A DNA stretch of 64,000 nt from Marchantia polymorpha subsp. ruderalis (taxonomy: Eukaryota; Streptophyta; Marchantiopsida; Marchantiales; Marchantiaceae). The stretch is taken from NCBI GenBank assembly GCA_037833965.1, contig AP031354.1, positions 30,978,001 through 31,042,000 of the forward strand, read 5' to 3'. Position 1 is the stretch's first letter; the number at the start of each line of letters is the position of its first letter. Under the pieces are notes generated by a model. That model did not search any database, was not told where the DNA came from, and was given only the letters and a program-made list of their open reading frames with translations. The translations under genes were made by a program, and so were the position numbers. Shown piece by piece: positions 8,726 to 17,434 of the stretch.

Positions 8726-9242
8726 CTCTAATCGATAGAAGTGTGGCCTTAGGTATTTATTTTAATATGTTAACTTAGTTATTTCTTCATGGATTCAGTT
8801 TCTATGTCTTTCTTTCTTTATATCTTCTGTAATCATTTCTTCACGATTTCGATTAATTTTTATTATTTTTTTATGTCACTGTTTCTCTACATTTTCGTAA
8901 TTTTATTTATTTTAATGCAATCATTTCTTTACATTTGACTGATTGAATAATTTCTGAAATTTTCTCTTTAGATTTTACTTTTTTATTTTTCATGGAATTG
9001 TTTTTTTTATGTGCTTGTTTCTTTCTGAATATGTGATTATATATTTATTATTTTCTTAATTATCTCATGATAATTAAGAAAATAAGATAACAAAACCCCC
9101 CGGGTGCCTTTCATCGACGTGATGTCCATCACGTCCGGACTGGTGTAACCCAGATCCGATAAGACCGCTGCGGTTAAGCGCCCTTGGCACGGAAGAGGTC
9201 TGGGATGGGTGACCTCCACTCCGTGGAACTTCCGCAGATCAT
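8726..9242 (+). repeat. 5S-like module with strong T-run (U1)
   Basis: Leader 8726-9148, palindrome at about 9115-9137, core 9149-9242 (gcggttaagcgcccttgg, gatgggtgacctccactccg). A run of 12 Ts follows at about 9276-9287, within 50 bp of the core, which is where a Pol III terminator would be. Confidence 0.75.
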
Positions 9243-9332
9243 AAACATAAAAAAGTTCCTAAACTCCTTTTCGTTTTTTTTTTTTTAATTTTTTTTAATT
9301 TTTTTTTAAATTTTATAAGAGGGATCGATTCT

Positions 9333-9444
9333 ATGAATGCGACCATGGCCCCTCGGACCCTCGTACATACGAGGTACGATGTCAGCAGTACGAGGTACGG
9401 AGGATATGCGACCGTGGCCCCTCGGACCCTCGTACATACGAGGT
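9333..9444. repeat. Short 69-bp array joined to SIN3 fragment (U1)
   Basis: 1.6 repeats. The array stops within the palindrome at tacgaggtaaaattc, where SIN3-like coding DNA begins on the opposite strand. Confidence 0.9.
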
Positions 9445-10030
9445 AAAATTCAAATTCAATATTCAAAATCTCCAGAAACGCCTTGTACACGTGCTCCTCA
9501 GCTGAAAATCGTGTCTTGACTTTGTTGAAAAAGTTGATGGTCTGATCAGAGGCCGAAGAACCTTCCTCCCTTGAACGCTTCATCCTCCTTCGCCCTTCAG
9601 AAACACAGCTCACTTCTATGAACACAGCTGGAACTCAGCACGAAATTGAAACAAGATTTTTTGAAACGATTCGATTGAGGAGGGAGAGCGTCTTACCTCC
9701 CCTTGCGCCCGCACAGGATCGAGACGAGCGTCAGGAGGACAGGTGGCGCGTCCCTTCGCGCTATGGACCAGATGACACTACCCAAGACTCTCAAAGGCAG
9801 CAGGAACTTGGACAGCACAAAATTGAATGCAGGAACTTGGATTTTAGCAAATTGGAAGGTGAACGCGTCTTACCTTCCCCTCGCGCCCGCCGTGCCAAGA
9901 AAAACCGCTATGCTGTTGCGCTTCTGGCTGGTTGACGAGCGGAAACACGAAAGGCTGGAACGAGACGAGAGGAGGAGCGAGTGCGAGACGAGCGAGAGCG
10001 CGCAGTGCCGAGCGGTTTAGGGTTTAGGTA
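9445..10030 (-). pseudogene. SIN3-like gene: promoter, leader and first coding exon only (U1)
   Basis: Minus strand. Coding begins at ATG 9581-9583: MKRSREEGSSASDQTINFFN then KVKTRFSAEEHVYKAFLEIL, 40 residues to 9464. The NFFNKVKTRF..EEHVYKAFLEIL part matches the first two helices of a paired amphipathic helix (PAH) domain of SIN3 co-repressors, and MKRSRE resembles plant SIN3-like N-termini. Upstream lie an acceptor (gagttccag, exon edge 9627), two leader donors (gtaagacgc at about 9696 and 9873) and a telo-box (10016-10028). SIN3 proteins are over 1000 residues; this copy ends in the first PAH, where a 69-bp array begins. Read-through would add the array frame. Confidence 0.65.
10016..10028 (-). 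promoter_or_regulatory. Telo-box at the SIN3-like promoter
   Basis: tttagggtttagg on the plus strand, that is cctaaaccctaaa in the direction of the SIN3-like leader. Telo-boxes near start sites are common in plant housekeeping and growth genes. Two repeats are too few for a telomere remnant. The same site recurs at 22034, 34059, 46076 and 58098. Confidence 0.5.
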
Positions 10031-10035
10031 TAGGG

Positions 10036-11418
10036 TCACTCAGAAAAGACATGAATTCCACCCCTAAAACCCCCAGGGAGAGCGGGAGGCAGGGAGGGAA
10101 GACCTGAGCCAGGCGTGCAAGCCTCCGCTCGCCCAGACCCAGGGGTCAGAGGACTAATTTCAATAAACTCCAATCCATTGCCATCAGGATCGCAACAGAA
10201 TATTGAGGGCACCATGCAGTGCTGGTACGGTATCCCTTCAAAAGAGAAATGAGGGTGTACGTTATAGCAAAGCTTGTAGTCTGAACCACATCAAATCGTG
10301 TTTATATACAACTGCAAACACATTAGAAAATTCAAGGTCAGCCTAAAATCCCAGTTTGCAACTACTATATGCTCACCTGCTTTCTCAAGTGTTTGTCGAA
10401 GACCTTCAACATTCTTGCAGTTAAAGCATGCATGTCTGTCGAAACCACCATGCCCAGGCCGACCGTGAACTGGATCAGGGTTGGGAACCTCCATGATATG
10501 AATACCCTCAGCTCCCAAAAGTAACCAAGCTCCTCTATACGGAAGCTCTGGTCTATCTGGACTAGTCATCAAACCTATTGGAATGAATAAAAGATGGTTA
10601 GCTATTTGATGAAAGCGGTTCGTTACTCACAGATTGCTGGAATGCATCCTTCGCTGTATTTCATTTCCTCCTATGTCTAAGACTGACATAACTGTCAAAT
10701 TAAACGGTACACATACCCAAAAGTCCACAGTAAAAATCCAGCGATTTCTCCAGGTTCTCGCAACGAAAGGCGACATGATTCAGCCCTTTGAACTGGACTG
10801 CAATACCCAAACGCACGTAGAATCACTTCGCAGCCATCCATGCACTAGTTGATTGAATAAGAAGAATGACATTGTTTCATGAATAGTATTCATATTGATG
10901 AATCAAATATATCTGCAAGTTTTTCCATCGATCGAGTTTGGCACCAATTTCTTTCCCTTGATAATATGGAACAAATGAATGAAAACAGACATGATTGTAT
11001 GTGACTACAATAAAATTTACTTACAATTGGTCGACTGTGACAATCTACGAATGAAAATTTGCTGAAAATTTATCTATAAATGCTGAAAATGATGACAAAC
11101 TTCACAGGTGTGGAATAGAAACGTACATGAAGGAGAAACCGTGAGAGATTTCGAGTGAACATCTGCAGGCTCTTTTGAAGATTTTGTATCTTTGAAGGTT
11201 GGAGGTGCTTCCTCTTCAGTATTTTCCATCGGCAAATTCATGAAGTCTACACTGTTGTCGCGTTGAAATTTCTCCTCGGGTAGAGACACACCATGAACTG
11301 CCCCACGGGAGCCCAGGTCATGCTCAGTGGACACAGATCCTTCTTCCGCTCTTCCTTCGTCCTTCAACATGTCCAATTCTTCAAGTTGATGGTTCTCCGC
11401 TGCTATGGCAGTTTTCAT
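10036..11418 (-). CDS. Glyoxalase I-like (VOC superfamily) gene, five exons, U2
   Basis: Model: A 11127-11418, B 10717-10797, C 10631-10670, D 10377-10561, E 10036-10235; all introns are GT-AG, phases agree, 265 residues. The protein resembles plant plastid-type lactoylglutathione lyase/glyoxalase I family proteins (PYRGAWLWVG, MELPNPDP, GGRDRHAC in relatives). Visible motifs: LNHVTFRC (His105), GIHIMEVPNPDP (Glu162), GFDRHACF (His181), CCDPDGNGLEF (Glu222). These fit the H/E/H/E metal tetrad of glyoxalase I. The first 97 residues are hydrophilic, acidic and unlike a transit peptide. ATG 11416-11418 was chosen because an in-frame stop lies just upstream. After EISPL the frame runs on for 37 residues into an inverted repeat, so the natural C-terminus is probably replaced. 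Catalytic function is unproven; an MG-detoxifying or other VOC role is possible. Confidence 0.75.
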
Positions 11419-12120
11419 GAGTTTTTATGTGCCAGTGGAATGAGGTATGAGGTAGCTGATCCCTGCCCCTGCCCCTGGGTCTGGGCGAACGCAGGCTTCC
11501 AGGCCTTCCTCACTTCCTCCCTTCTTCCCTGCCTCCCGCTTGCACGCCTGCTCAGGTCTTCCCTCCCTCCCTCCCTCCCTCCCGAGCCCCCTCCTGGCAT
11601 TTCGCCCCTCTTCCTTACGACCGAAATCGAAACACGCCCACTCCGCCTCTCGCTTTTCTCTCCTGCGCCCCTCCTCCCTGCTCCCGGATCGGACCCTCCT
11701 CACAAACGACAGCAAAGAGACAGTGGCAGACGGCGCTTGTAACTCAGGTGACTACTGGAACAGAATGGACGACTGGACCCTGATGCGGCTGAACTGCACC
11801 TCACCCCATATATATAGGTCGTCTGTGCTACGTCCTCCGAATGAGGTAGCTGATCCCTGCCCTGCCCCTGGGTCTGGGCGAGCGCAGGCTTCCAGGCCTT
11901 TACTCACTTCCTCCCTTCTTCCCTGCCTCACGCTTGCATGTCTTCCTTCCCTAACTCCCGCTCCCCCCCCCCCCCTCCTCGTCACTAAAGGCTCAACACT
12001 TTTGGGGGAACGCGAGGGAGCTGATCCCTGCCCCTGCCCCCCGCTGCCTCCCGCGCATCGCTCACTTCCTGCCTCCCGCTTGCATGCCTGGCTCAGGTCT
12101 TCCCTCCCTGCCTCCCGCTC
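10080..12120. mobile_element. Inverted-repeat-bounded block carrying the glyoxalase gene (U2)
   Basis: The left arm starts at 10080 with gagcgggaggcagggaggga and continues agacctgagccaggcgtgc. The right arm ends at 12120 with the inverse (gcctggctcaggtcttccct, ccctgcctcccgctc); about 43 bp match with one difference. Two further inner copies of the right arm lie at about 11450-11585 (with a 37-bp insertion) and 11840-11960. The gene fills the interior and a TATA-like run is at 11808-11816. This looks like gene capture between terminal inverted repeats (Pack-type non-autonomous element) or a fold-back repeat. No transposase and no clear target-site duplication is visible. Confidence 0.5.
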
Positions 12121-12888
12121 AATGATGTGAAAATAATAATGTGAAAACAAACAGAACACAATTCATTTCATTTAAGTTCATTGACGATGTCTTCATTCAG
12201 TGGCCAGTCACGGTCCCTCGATTCTTGACTGACTGGTGACTAACCCCACGGTTTATTCCGTCCGTCGTCAATCACAGTCCCTCGATTCTTGACTGACTGT
12301 GAGTCGTCAGTCCAGTTCATATCCTTCGTCACGATATGAACTCCACTTGACGACTGACTGCAGACCGTCCCCCGGACGTTTCAAGATTCCTGCCGGGCGC
12401 AAGGAGGCATCATTCGGACGCCTCTAGATTCCTGTCGGGCGCGAGGAGACGCTCGTTTCACGGTGTCTGGAACCCAGCCGGGCACAAGGGGAATTTACCG
12501 GACTCGTCCAGATTCCTGTGGGGCGCGAGGGGGCATCCCTCGGACGCCTCTAGACACCTGTCGGGCGCGAGGGAACGCGCGTTTCACGGTGTCTCCACCC
12601 TCACTGACTGCAGACCGTCCCCGGGACGTTTCAAGATTCCTGCCGGGCGCAAAGGGGCATCCCTCGGACGCGTCTATAAGCAATCAGGTTAGAAATTATT
12701 ATTTATTATGCACTTTTTTTCTATTTTAAAAATGATACTCAAGCAAAAAATTTGCATCTTTTTGAATAGACTTGGCTATAGAATCCTGCAAGAATTGAGC
12801 CCAAGATAATCTGGAGTTATACACATTTGATAACTCGATTCTTGACTGACCGTCAGTCGTTAGTCGAGTTCATATCCTTCCTCAGTGA
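12121..12888. repeat. TCAGTC tract, 42-bp minisatellite and repeat R (U2)
   Basis: Same order as in U1: nested palindrome 12302-12355, minisatellite about 12360-12680, AT-rich repeat R 12682-12838. Nothing else is seen. Confidence 0.85.
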
Positions 12889-13391
12889 CTCTAATCGATA
12901 GAAGTGTGGCCTTGGGTATTTATTTTCAATATGTTAACTTAGTTATTCCTTCATGGATTCAGTTTCTATGTCTTTCTTTCTTAATATCTTCTGTTATCAT
13001 TTCTTCACGATTTCGATTAATTTTTATTATTTTTTCATGTCTCTGTTTCTCTACATTTTCGTATTTATATTTATTTTAATGCAATCATTTCTTTACATTT
13101 GACTGATTGAATATTTTCTGAACTTTTTCTCTTTAGATTTTGCTTTTTTATTTTTCATGGAATTGTTTTTTAATGTGCATGTTTCTTTCGGAAAATGTGA
13201 TTATATATTTATTATTTTCTGAATTATCTCATGATAATTAAGAAAATAAGATAACAAAACCCCCCGGGAGCCTTTCATCGACGTGATGTCCATCACGTCC
13301 GGACTCTGATAAGACCGCTGCGGTCAAGCGCCCTTGGCACGGAAGAGGTCTGGGATGGGTGACCTGCACTCCGTGGAACTTCCGCAGATTA
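12889..13391 (+). repeat. 5S-like module 1 (U2)
   Basis: Core 13306-13391. This subtype has lost the first part of the core: the palindrome is followed by ggactctgataagacc instead of ggactggtgtaacccagatc. The T-run downstream is interrupted. Confidence 0.75.
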
Positions 13392-13472
13392 TAAACATGA
13401 AAAAGTTCCTAAACTCCTCTTCGTTTTTTTTTTTCTTTAATTTTTTTTTATTTTTTAAGAGGGGTCGATTCT

Positions 13473-13717
13473 ATGAATGCGACCATGGCCCCTCGGACCC
13501 TCGTACATACGAGGAACGATGTCAACAGTACGAGGTACGGGGGATATGCGATCGTGGCCCCTCGGACCCTCGTACATACGAGGTACGAGGTCAGCAGTAC
13601 GAGGTACGGAGGATATGCGACCGTGGCCCCTCGGACCCTCGTCCATACGAGGAACGATGTCAGCAGTACGAGGTACGGAGGATATGCGGACCTGGGCCCC
13701 TCGGACTATACGAGGTA
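13473..13717. repeat. 69-bp array 1 (U2), 3 repeats plus a part
   Basis: The first repeats carry 'gaggaacgatgtcaac' and 'acgggggat' variants that mark this array position in U2-U6. Confidence 0.95.
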
Positions 13718-14269
13718 AAAATCTGGCGCTGCCCCTGGCGCATTCCTGGGAGTTCGGCAGTCCCTTTGTTCGGAAGTGAGGGAGGAAAGGAGGAAAGGAG
13801 GAAACAAATTGAACCCGGCCGGGCGAAATGGAAATCTCCCGGACGCGCCCGGGTTCCTGGGGGGCGCCAGGGGACGCGCGTCTCGCGGTGTCTTGAACCC
13901 GGGCGGGCGCAATGGGGGTCTCTCGGATGCGTGTAGAATCTTGTCGGGCGCAAGGGGGATCTCCCGGACGCGTCTCGATTTCCTTTCGCCAAGGACTGGT
14001 CTATCAGAAGTGTGCCAGGGCCCAAGGCCCAAGTTCGTACCTGTACCAGGGCACCCTCTTCTTGCTGGTTTTGGGGCGCAAGGCCGTCCACTAACTGCCT
14101 TGCTGGAGAACTCTATCTATTTCAGAATAGTTCAACGCTTTGGATCATGCCTCAGAGTAAGAGCCTTGGTTATGTTATGACCAGAGCTTCAACTCCAATG
14201 ATTGCATACCCTTGAATCGGCCTTGGAAGAGTTGGCTTATGCCGAGCACACAGCCCTACTGTGCGTAGT
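13718..14269. repeat. GC-rich segment 1 with unidentified tail (U2)
   Basis: 42-bp-type repeats at about 13810-13985, then the unidentified tail. The 45-codon frame described in U1 is interrupted here after HASE. Confidence 0.8.
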
Positions 14270-14745
14270 CTCTAATCGATGGAAGTGTGGCCTTGGGTAT
14301 TTATTTTCAATATGTTAACTTAGTTATTTCCTCATGGATTCAGTTTCTATGTCTTTCTTTCTTTATATCTTCTGTAATCCTTTCTTCACAATTTCAATTT
14401 TCTTTTATTTTTGTATTTTTTGGTCACTGTTTCTCTACATTTTCGTAATTATATTTATTTTGAGGCAATCATTTCTTTAAATTTTACTGATTGAATATTT
14501 TCTGAAATTTTCTCTTTAGATTTTACTTTTTTAATTTTATTTTTCATGGAATTATGTTTTTTAGTAATGCTTGTTTCTTTCTGAATATGTGATGATTTAT
14601 TTATTATTTTCTGAATTATCTCATGATAATAAAGAAAATAAGATAACAAAACCCAGATCCGATAAGACTGCTGCGGTGAAGCGCCCTTGGCACTTAAGAG
14701 GTCTGGGATGGGTGACCTCCACTCCGTGGAACTTCCGCAGATCAT
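14270..14745 (+). repeat. 5S-like module 2 (U2)
   Basis: Core 14652-14745. The palindrome next to the core is deleted, as in the U1 copy at 3358. A 14-T run follows at about 14779-14792. Confidence 0.75.
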
Positions 14746-14825
14746 AAACATAAAAAAGTTCCTAAACTCCTTTTCGTTTTTTTTTTTTTTAATTTTTTTA
14801 AAATTTTATAAGAGGGGTCGATTCT

Positions 14826-15006
14826 ATGAATGCGACCGTGGCCCCTCGGACCCTCGTACATACGAGGTACGATGTCAACAGTATGAGGTACGGAGGATGT
14901 GCGACCGTGGCCCCTTGGACCCTCGTACATACGAGGTACGATGTCAGCAGTACGAGGTACGGAGGATATGCGACCGTGGCCCCTCGGACCCTCGTACATA
15001 CGAGGT
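14826..15006. repeat. 69-bp array 2 (U2), 2.6 repeats
   Basis: Ends at tacgaggtaaaattc against the SIN3 fragment, with the same border as the short array at the unit end. Confidence 0.95.
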
Positions 15007-15198
15007 AAAATTCAAATTCAATATTCAAAATCTTCAGAAACGCCTTGTACACGTGCTCCTCCGCTGAAAATCGTGTCTTGACTTTGTTGATAAAGTTGAT
15101 GGTCTGATCAGAGGCCGAAGAACCTTCCTCCCTTGAACGCTTCATCCTCCTTCGCCCTTCAGAAACACAGCTCACTTCTATGAACACAGCTGGAACTC
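15007..15198 (-). pseudogene. SIN3-like first exon fragment without promoter (U2, copy a)
   Basis: Coding part 15026-15145 (MKRSREEGSS..., NFINKVKTRF, FLKIL). It differs from copy b by F-to-I and E-to-K changes in the PAH helices. It is cut at 15198 in the intron just beyond the exon's acceptor (gctgagttccag lost after 'ctgag'), where an AT-rich 5S leader begins, so it has no leader or promoter. Confidence 0.65.
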
Positions 15199-15406
15199 AG
15201 ATGATTTATTTATTATTTTCTGAATATTCTCATGATAATTAAGAAAATAAGATAACAAAACCCCCTGGGACCCTTTCGTCGACGTGATGTCCATCACGTC
15301 CGGACTGGTGTAACCCAGATCCGATAAGACCGCTGCGGTGAAGCGCCCTTGGCACGGAAGAGGTCTGGGATGGGTGACCTCCACTCCGTGGAACTTCCGC
15401 AGATCA
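15199..15406 (+). repeat. 5S-like module 3, leader truncated (U2)
   Basis: Only about 115 bp of leader remain; core 15314-15406. Downstream T-runs are short (ctttttgttctaattttt). Confidence 0.75.
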
Positions 15407-15486
15407 TAAACATGAAAAAGTTCCTTAACTCCTTTTTGTTCTAATTTTTAATTTTTGGTTTGATTTTTAATTAGGAGGGTCAATTC

Positions 15487-16006
15487 TATGAACGCGACCG
15501 TGGCCCCTCGGACCCTCGAACATACGAGGTACGAGGTCAGCAGTACGAGGTACGGAGGATATGCGACCGTGGCCCCTCGGACCCTCGTCCATACGAGGAA
15601 CGATGTCAGCAGTACGAGGTAGGGAGGATATGCGACCGTGGCCCCTCGGACCCTCGTAGATACGAGGTACGAGGTCAGCAGTACGAGGTACGGAGGATAT
15701 GCGACCGTGGCCCCTCGGACCCTCGTACATACGAGGTACGAGGTCAGCAGTACGAGGTACGGAGGATATGCGACCGTGGCCCCTCGGACCCTCGTACATA
15801 CGAGGTACTAGGTCAGCAGTACGAGGTACGGAGGATATGCGACCGTGGCCCCTCGGACCCTCGTACATACGAGGTACGAGGTGAGCAGTACGAGGTACGG
15901 AGGATATGCGACCGTGGCCCCTCGGACCCTCGTCCATACGAGGAACGATGTCAGCAGTACGAGGTACGGAGGATATGCGGACCTTGGCCCCTCGGACTAT
16001 ACGAGG
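15487..16006. repeat. 69-bp array 3 (U2), 7 repeats plus a part
   Basis: The longest array of the unit. It creates an apparent frame of 324 codons on the minus strand and open frames on the plus strand, all explained by the 69-bp period. Confidence 0.95.
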
Positions 16007-16619
16007 TAAAAATCTGGCGCTGCCCCTGGCGCATTCCTGGGAGTTCGGCAGTCCCTTTGTTCGGAAGCGAGGGAGGAAAGGAGGAAAGGAGGAAACAAAT
16101 GTACCCGAGTGTGCGCCTCGCCAAGTAGGAGCGTTGGGAGCGCGAGTCTCGCGGTGCATTGAACCCGGCCGGGCGAAATGGAAATCTCCCGGACGCGCCC
16201 GGGTTCCTGGGGGGCGCCAGGGGACGCGCGTCTCGCGGTGTCTTGAACCCGGGCGGGCGCGATGGGGGTCTCTCGGATGCGTGTAGAATCTTGTCGGGCG
16301 CAAGGGGGATCTCCCGGACGCGTCTCGATTTCCTTTCGCCAAGGACTGGTCTATCAGAAGTGTGCCAGGGCCCAAGGCCCAAGTTCGTACCTGTACCAGG
16401 GCACCCTCTTCTTGCTGGTTTTGGGGCGCAAGGCCGTACACTACCTGCCTTCCTGGAGAACTCTTTATATTTCAGAATAGTTCAACGCTTTGGATCATGC
16501 CTCAGAGTAAGAGCCTTGGTTATGTTATGACCAGAGCTTCAACTCCAATGATTGCATACCCTTGAATCGGCCTTGGAAGAGTTGGCTTATGCCGAGCACA
16601 CAGCCCTACTGTGCGTAGT
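16007..16619. repeat. GC-rich segment 2 with unidentified tail (U2)
   Basis: Like segment 1, but with about 60 extra bp (acccgagtgtgcgcctcgcc onward) before the 42-bp-type repeats. Confidence 0.8.
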
Positions 16620-17146
16620 CTCTAATCGATGGAAGTGTGGCCTTGGGTATTTATTTTCAATATGTTAACTTAGTTATTTCCTCATGGATTCAGTTTCTAT
16701 GTCTTTCTTTCTTTATATCTTCTGTAATCATTTCTTCACAATTTTGATTCTCTTTTATTTTTGTAATTTTTATGTCACTGTTTCTGTACATTTCGTAATT
16801 ATATTTATTTTGAGGCAATCATTTCTTTACATTTTACTGATTGAATATTCTCTGAAATTTTCTCTTTAATTTTTGCTCTTTTTGTTTAGTTTTCATGGAA
16901 TTATTCTTTTTAGTAATGCTTGTTTCTTTCTGAATATGTGATGATTTATTTATTATTTTCTGAATTATCTCATGATAATTAAGAAAATAAGATAACAAAA
17001 CCCCCCGGGACCCTTCTGTCGACGTGATGTCCATCACGTCCGGACTGGTGTAACCCAGATCCGATAAGACCGCTGCGGTGAAGCGCCCTTGGCACGGAAG
17101 AGGTCTGGGATGGGTAACATCCAGTCCGTGGAACTTCCGCAGATCA
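16620..17146 (+). repeat. 5S-like module 4 (U2)
   Basis: Core 17054-17146 of the 'ggtaacatcc' subtype, followed by a 9-T run and then the MCETG piece. Confidence 0.75.
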
Positions 17147-17434
17147 TAAACATGAAAAAGTGCCTAAAGTCCTTTTCGTTTTTTTTTTATAAAGTGAGAA
17201 GATTTTACAGCGAGCGAAAAAAGGGAGTTTGTTAGTCGCAGAGTTTGTCACATTTTTTAGATTCGATCTTTCGAGTAGGAGGAGGCGTGGAAAAAATATG
17301 TGTGAAACTGGAAAAAAGCCAGAACTCCCAACTGATAAAACTATATGTAATCTCGTCAGATCTAATGTTGTCAAGGACGAAAACATTGATGGGAAAACAA
17401 ACAGAACACAATTCATTTCATTTTAGCTCATTGA
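17147..17434 (+). other. Unidentified exon-like piece MCETG (U2)
   Basis: ATG 17298, stop at 17424-17426. The alternative frame reads VEKICVKLEKSQNSQLIKLY and stays open past 17434 in U2 and U3, because GATGGGAAAA replaces GATGTGAAAA. Confidence 0.35.

Larger units (their letters stand above)
1..10149. repeat. Macrosatellite unit U1 (variant, 5'-rearranged)
   Basis: First visible copy of the 12-kb tandem unit, phased here at the 3' end of the glyoxalase gene. It lacks the last glyoxalase exon and its left inverted repeat: an AT-rich 5S-module leader (1-364) is joined directly into the glyoxalase intron near 365-371. It also lacks the block of about 2 kb that U2-U5 carry (extra 5S module, SIN3 fragment and second GC segment). 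The glyoxalase-to-glyoxalase distance is therefore 9902 bp instead of about 12020. It has more substitutions against the other units than they have among themselves. Confidence 0.9.

Noticed and set aside
9618-10020. Two overlapping 105-codon frames on the plus strand
   Set aside because: They are antisense to the SIN3-like leader with its splice signals. Both frames are open because the region is GC-rich, and neither has recognisable motifs.
10016-10028. Interstitial telomere
   Set aside because: Only two imperfect TTTAGGG units are present. The position at a gene leader fits a telo-box better.
11808-11816. RNA polymerase I promoter of an rDNA spacer (tatatatggggtg on the minus strand, tandem minisatellites)
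   Set aside because: No 18S, 5.8S or 25S sequence occurs anywhere in the 12-kb unit, and the sequence directly downstream is a protein-coding gene.
10080-12120. Helitron or LTR element as carrier of the gene fragments
   Set aside because: No helitron terminal hairpin/CTRR end, no reverse transcriptase, integrase or long terminal repeats were found. The inverted arms fit a terminal-inverted-repeat element better.
15467-16441. 324-codon open frame on the minus strand (and equivalents at 27491, 39516, 51531)
   Set aside because: It is made of 69-bp repeats (23 codons each) without stops. The opposite strand and a second frame are also open over the same DNA, there is no protein-like composition, and it crosses GC segments with different frames in U1 and U6.
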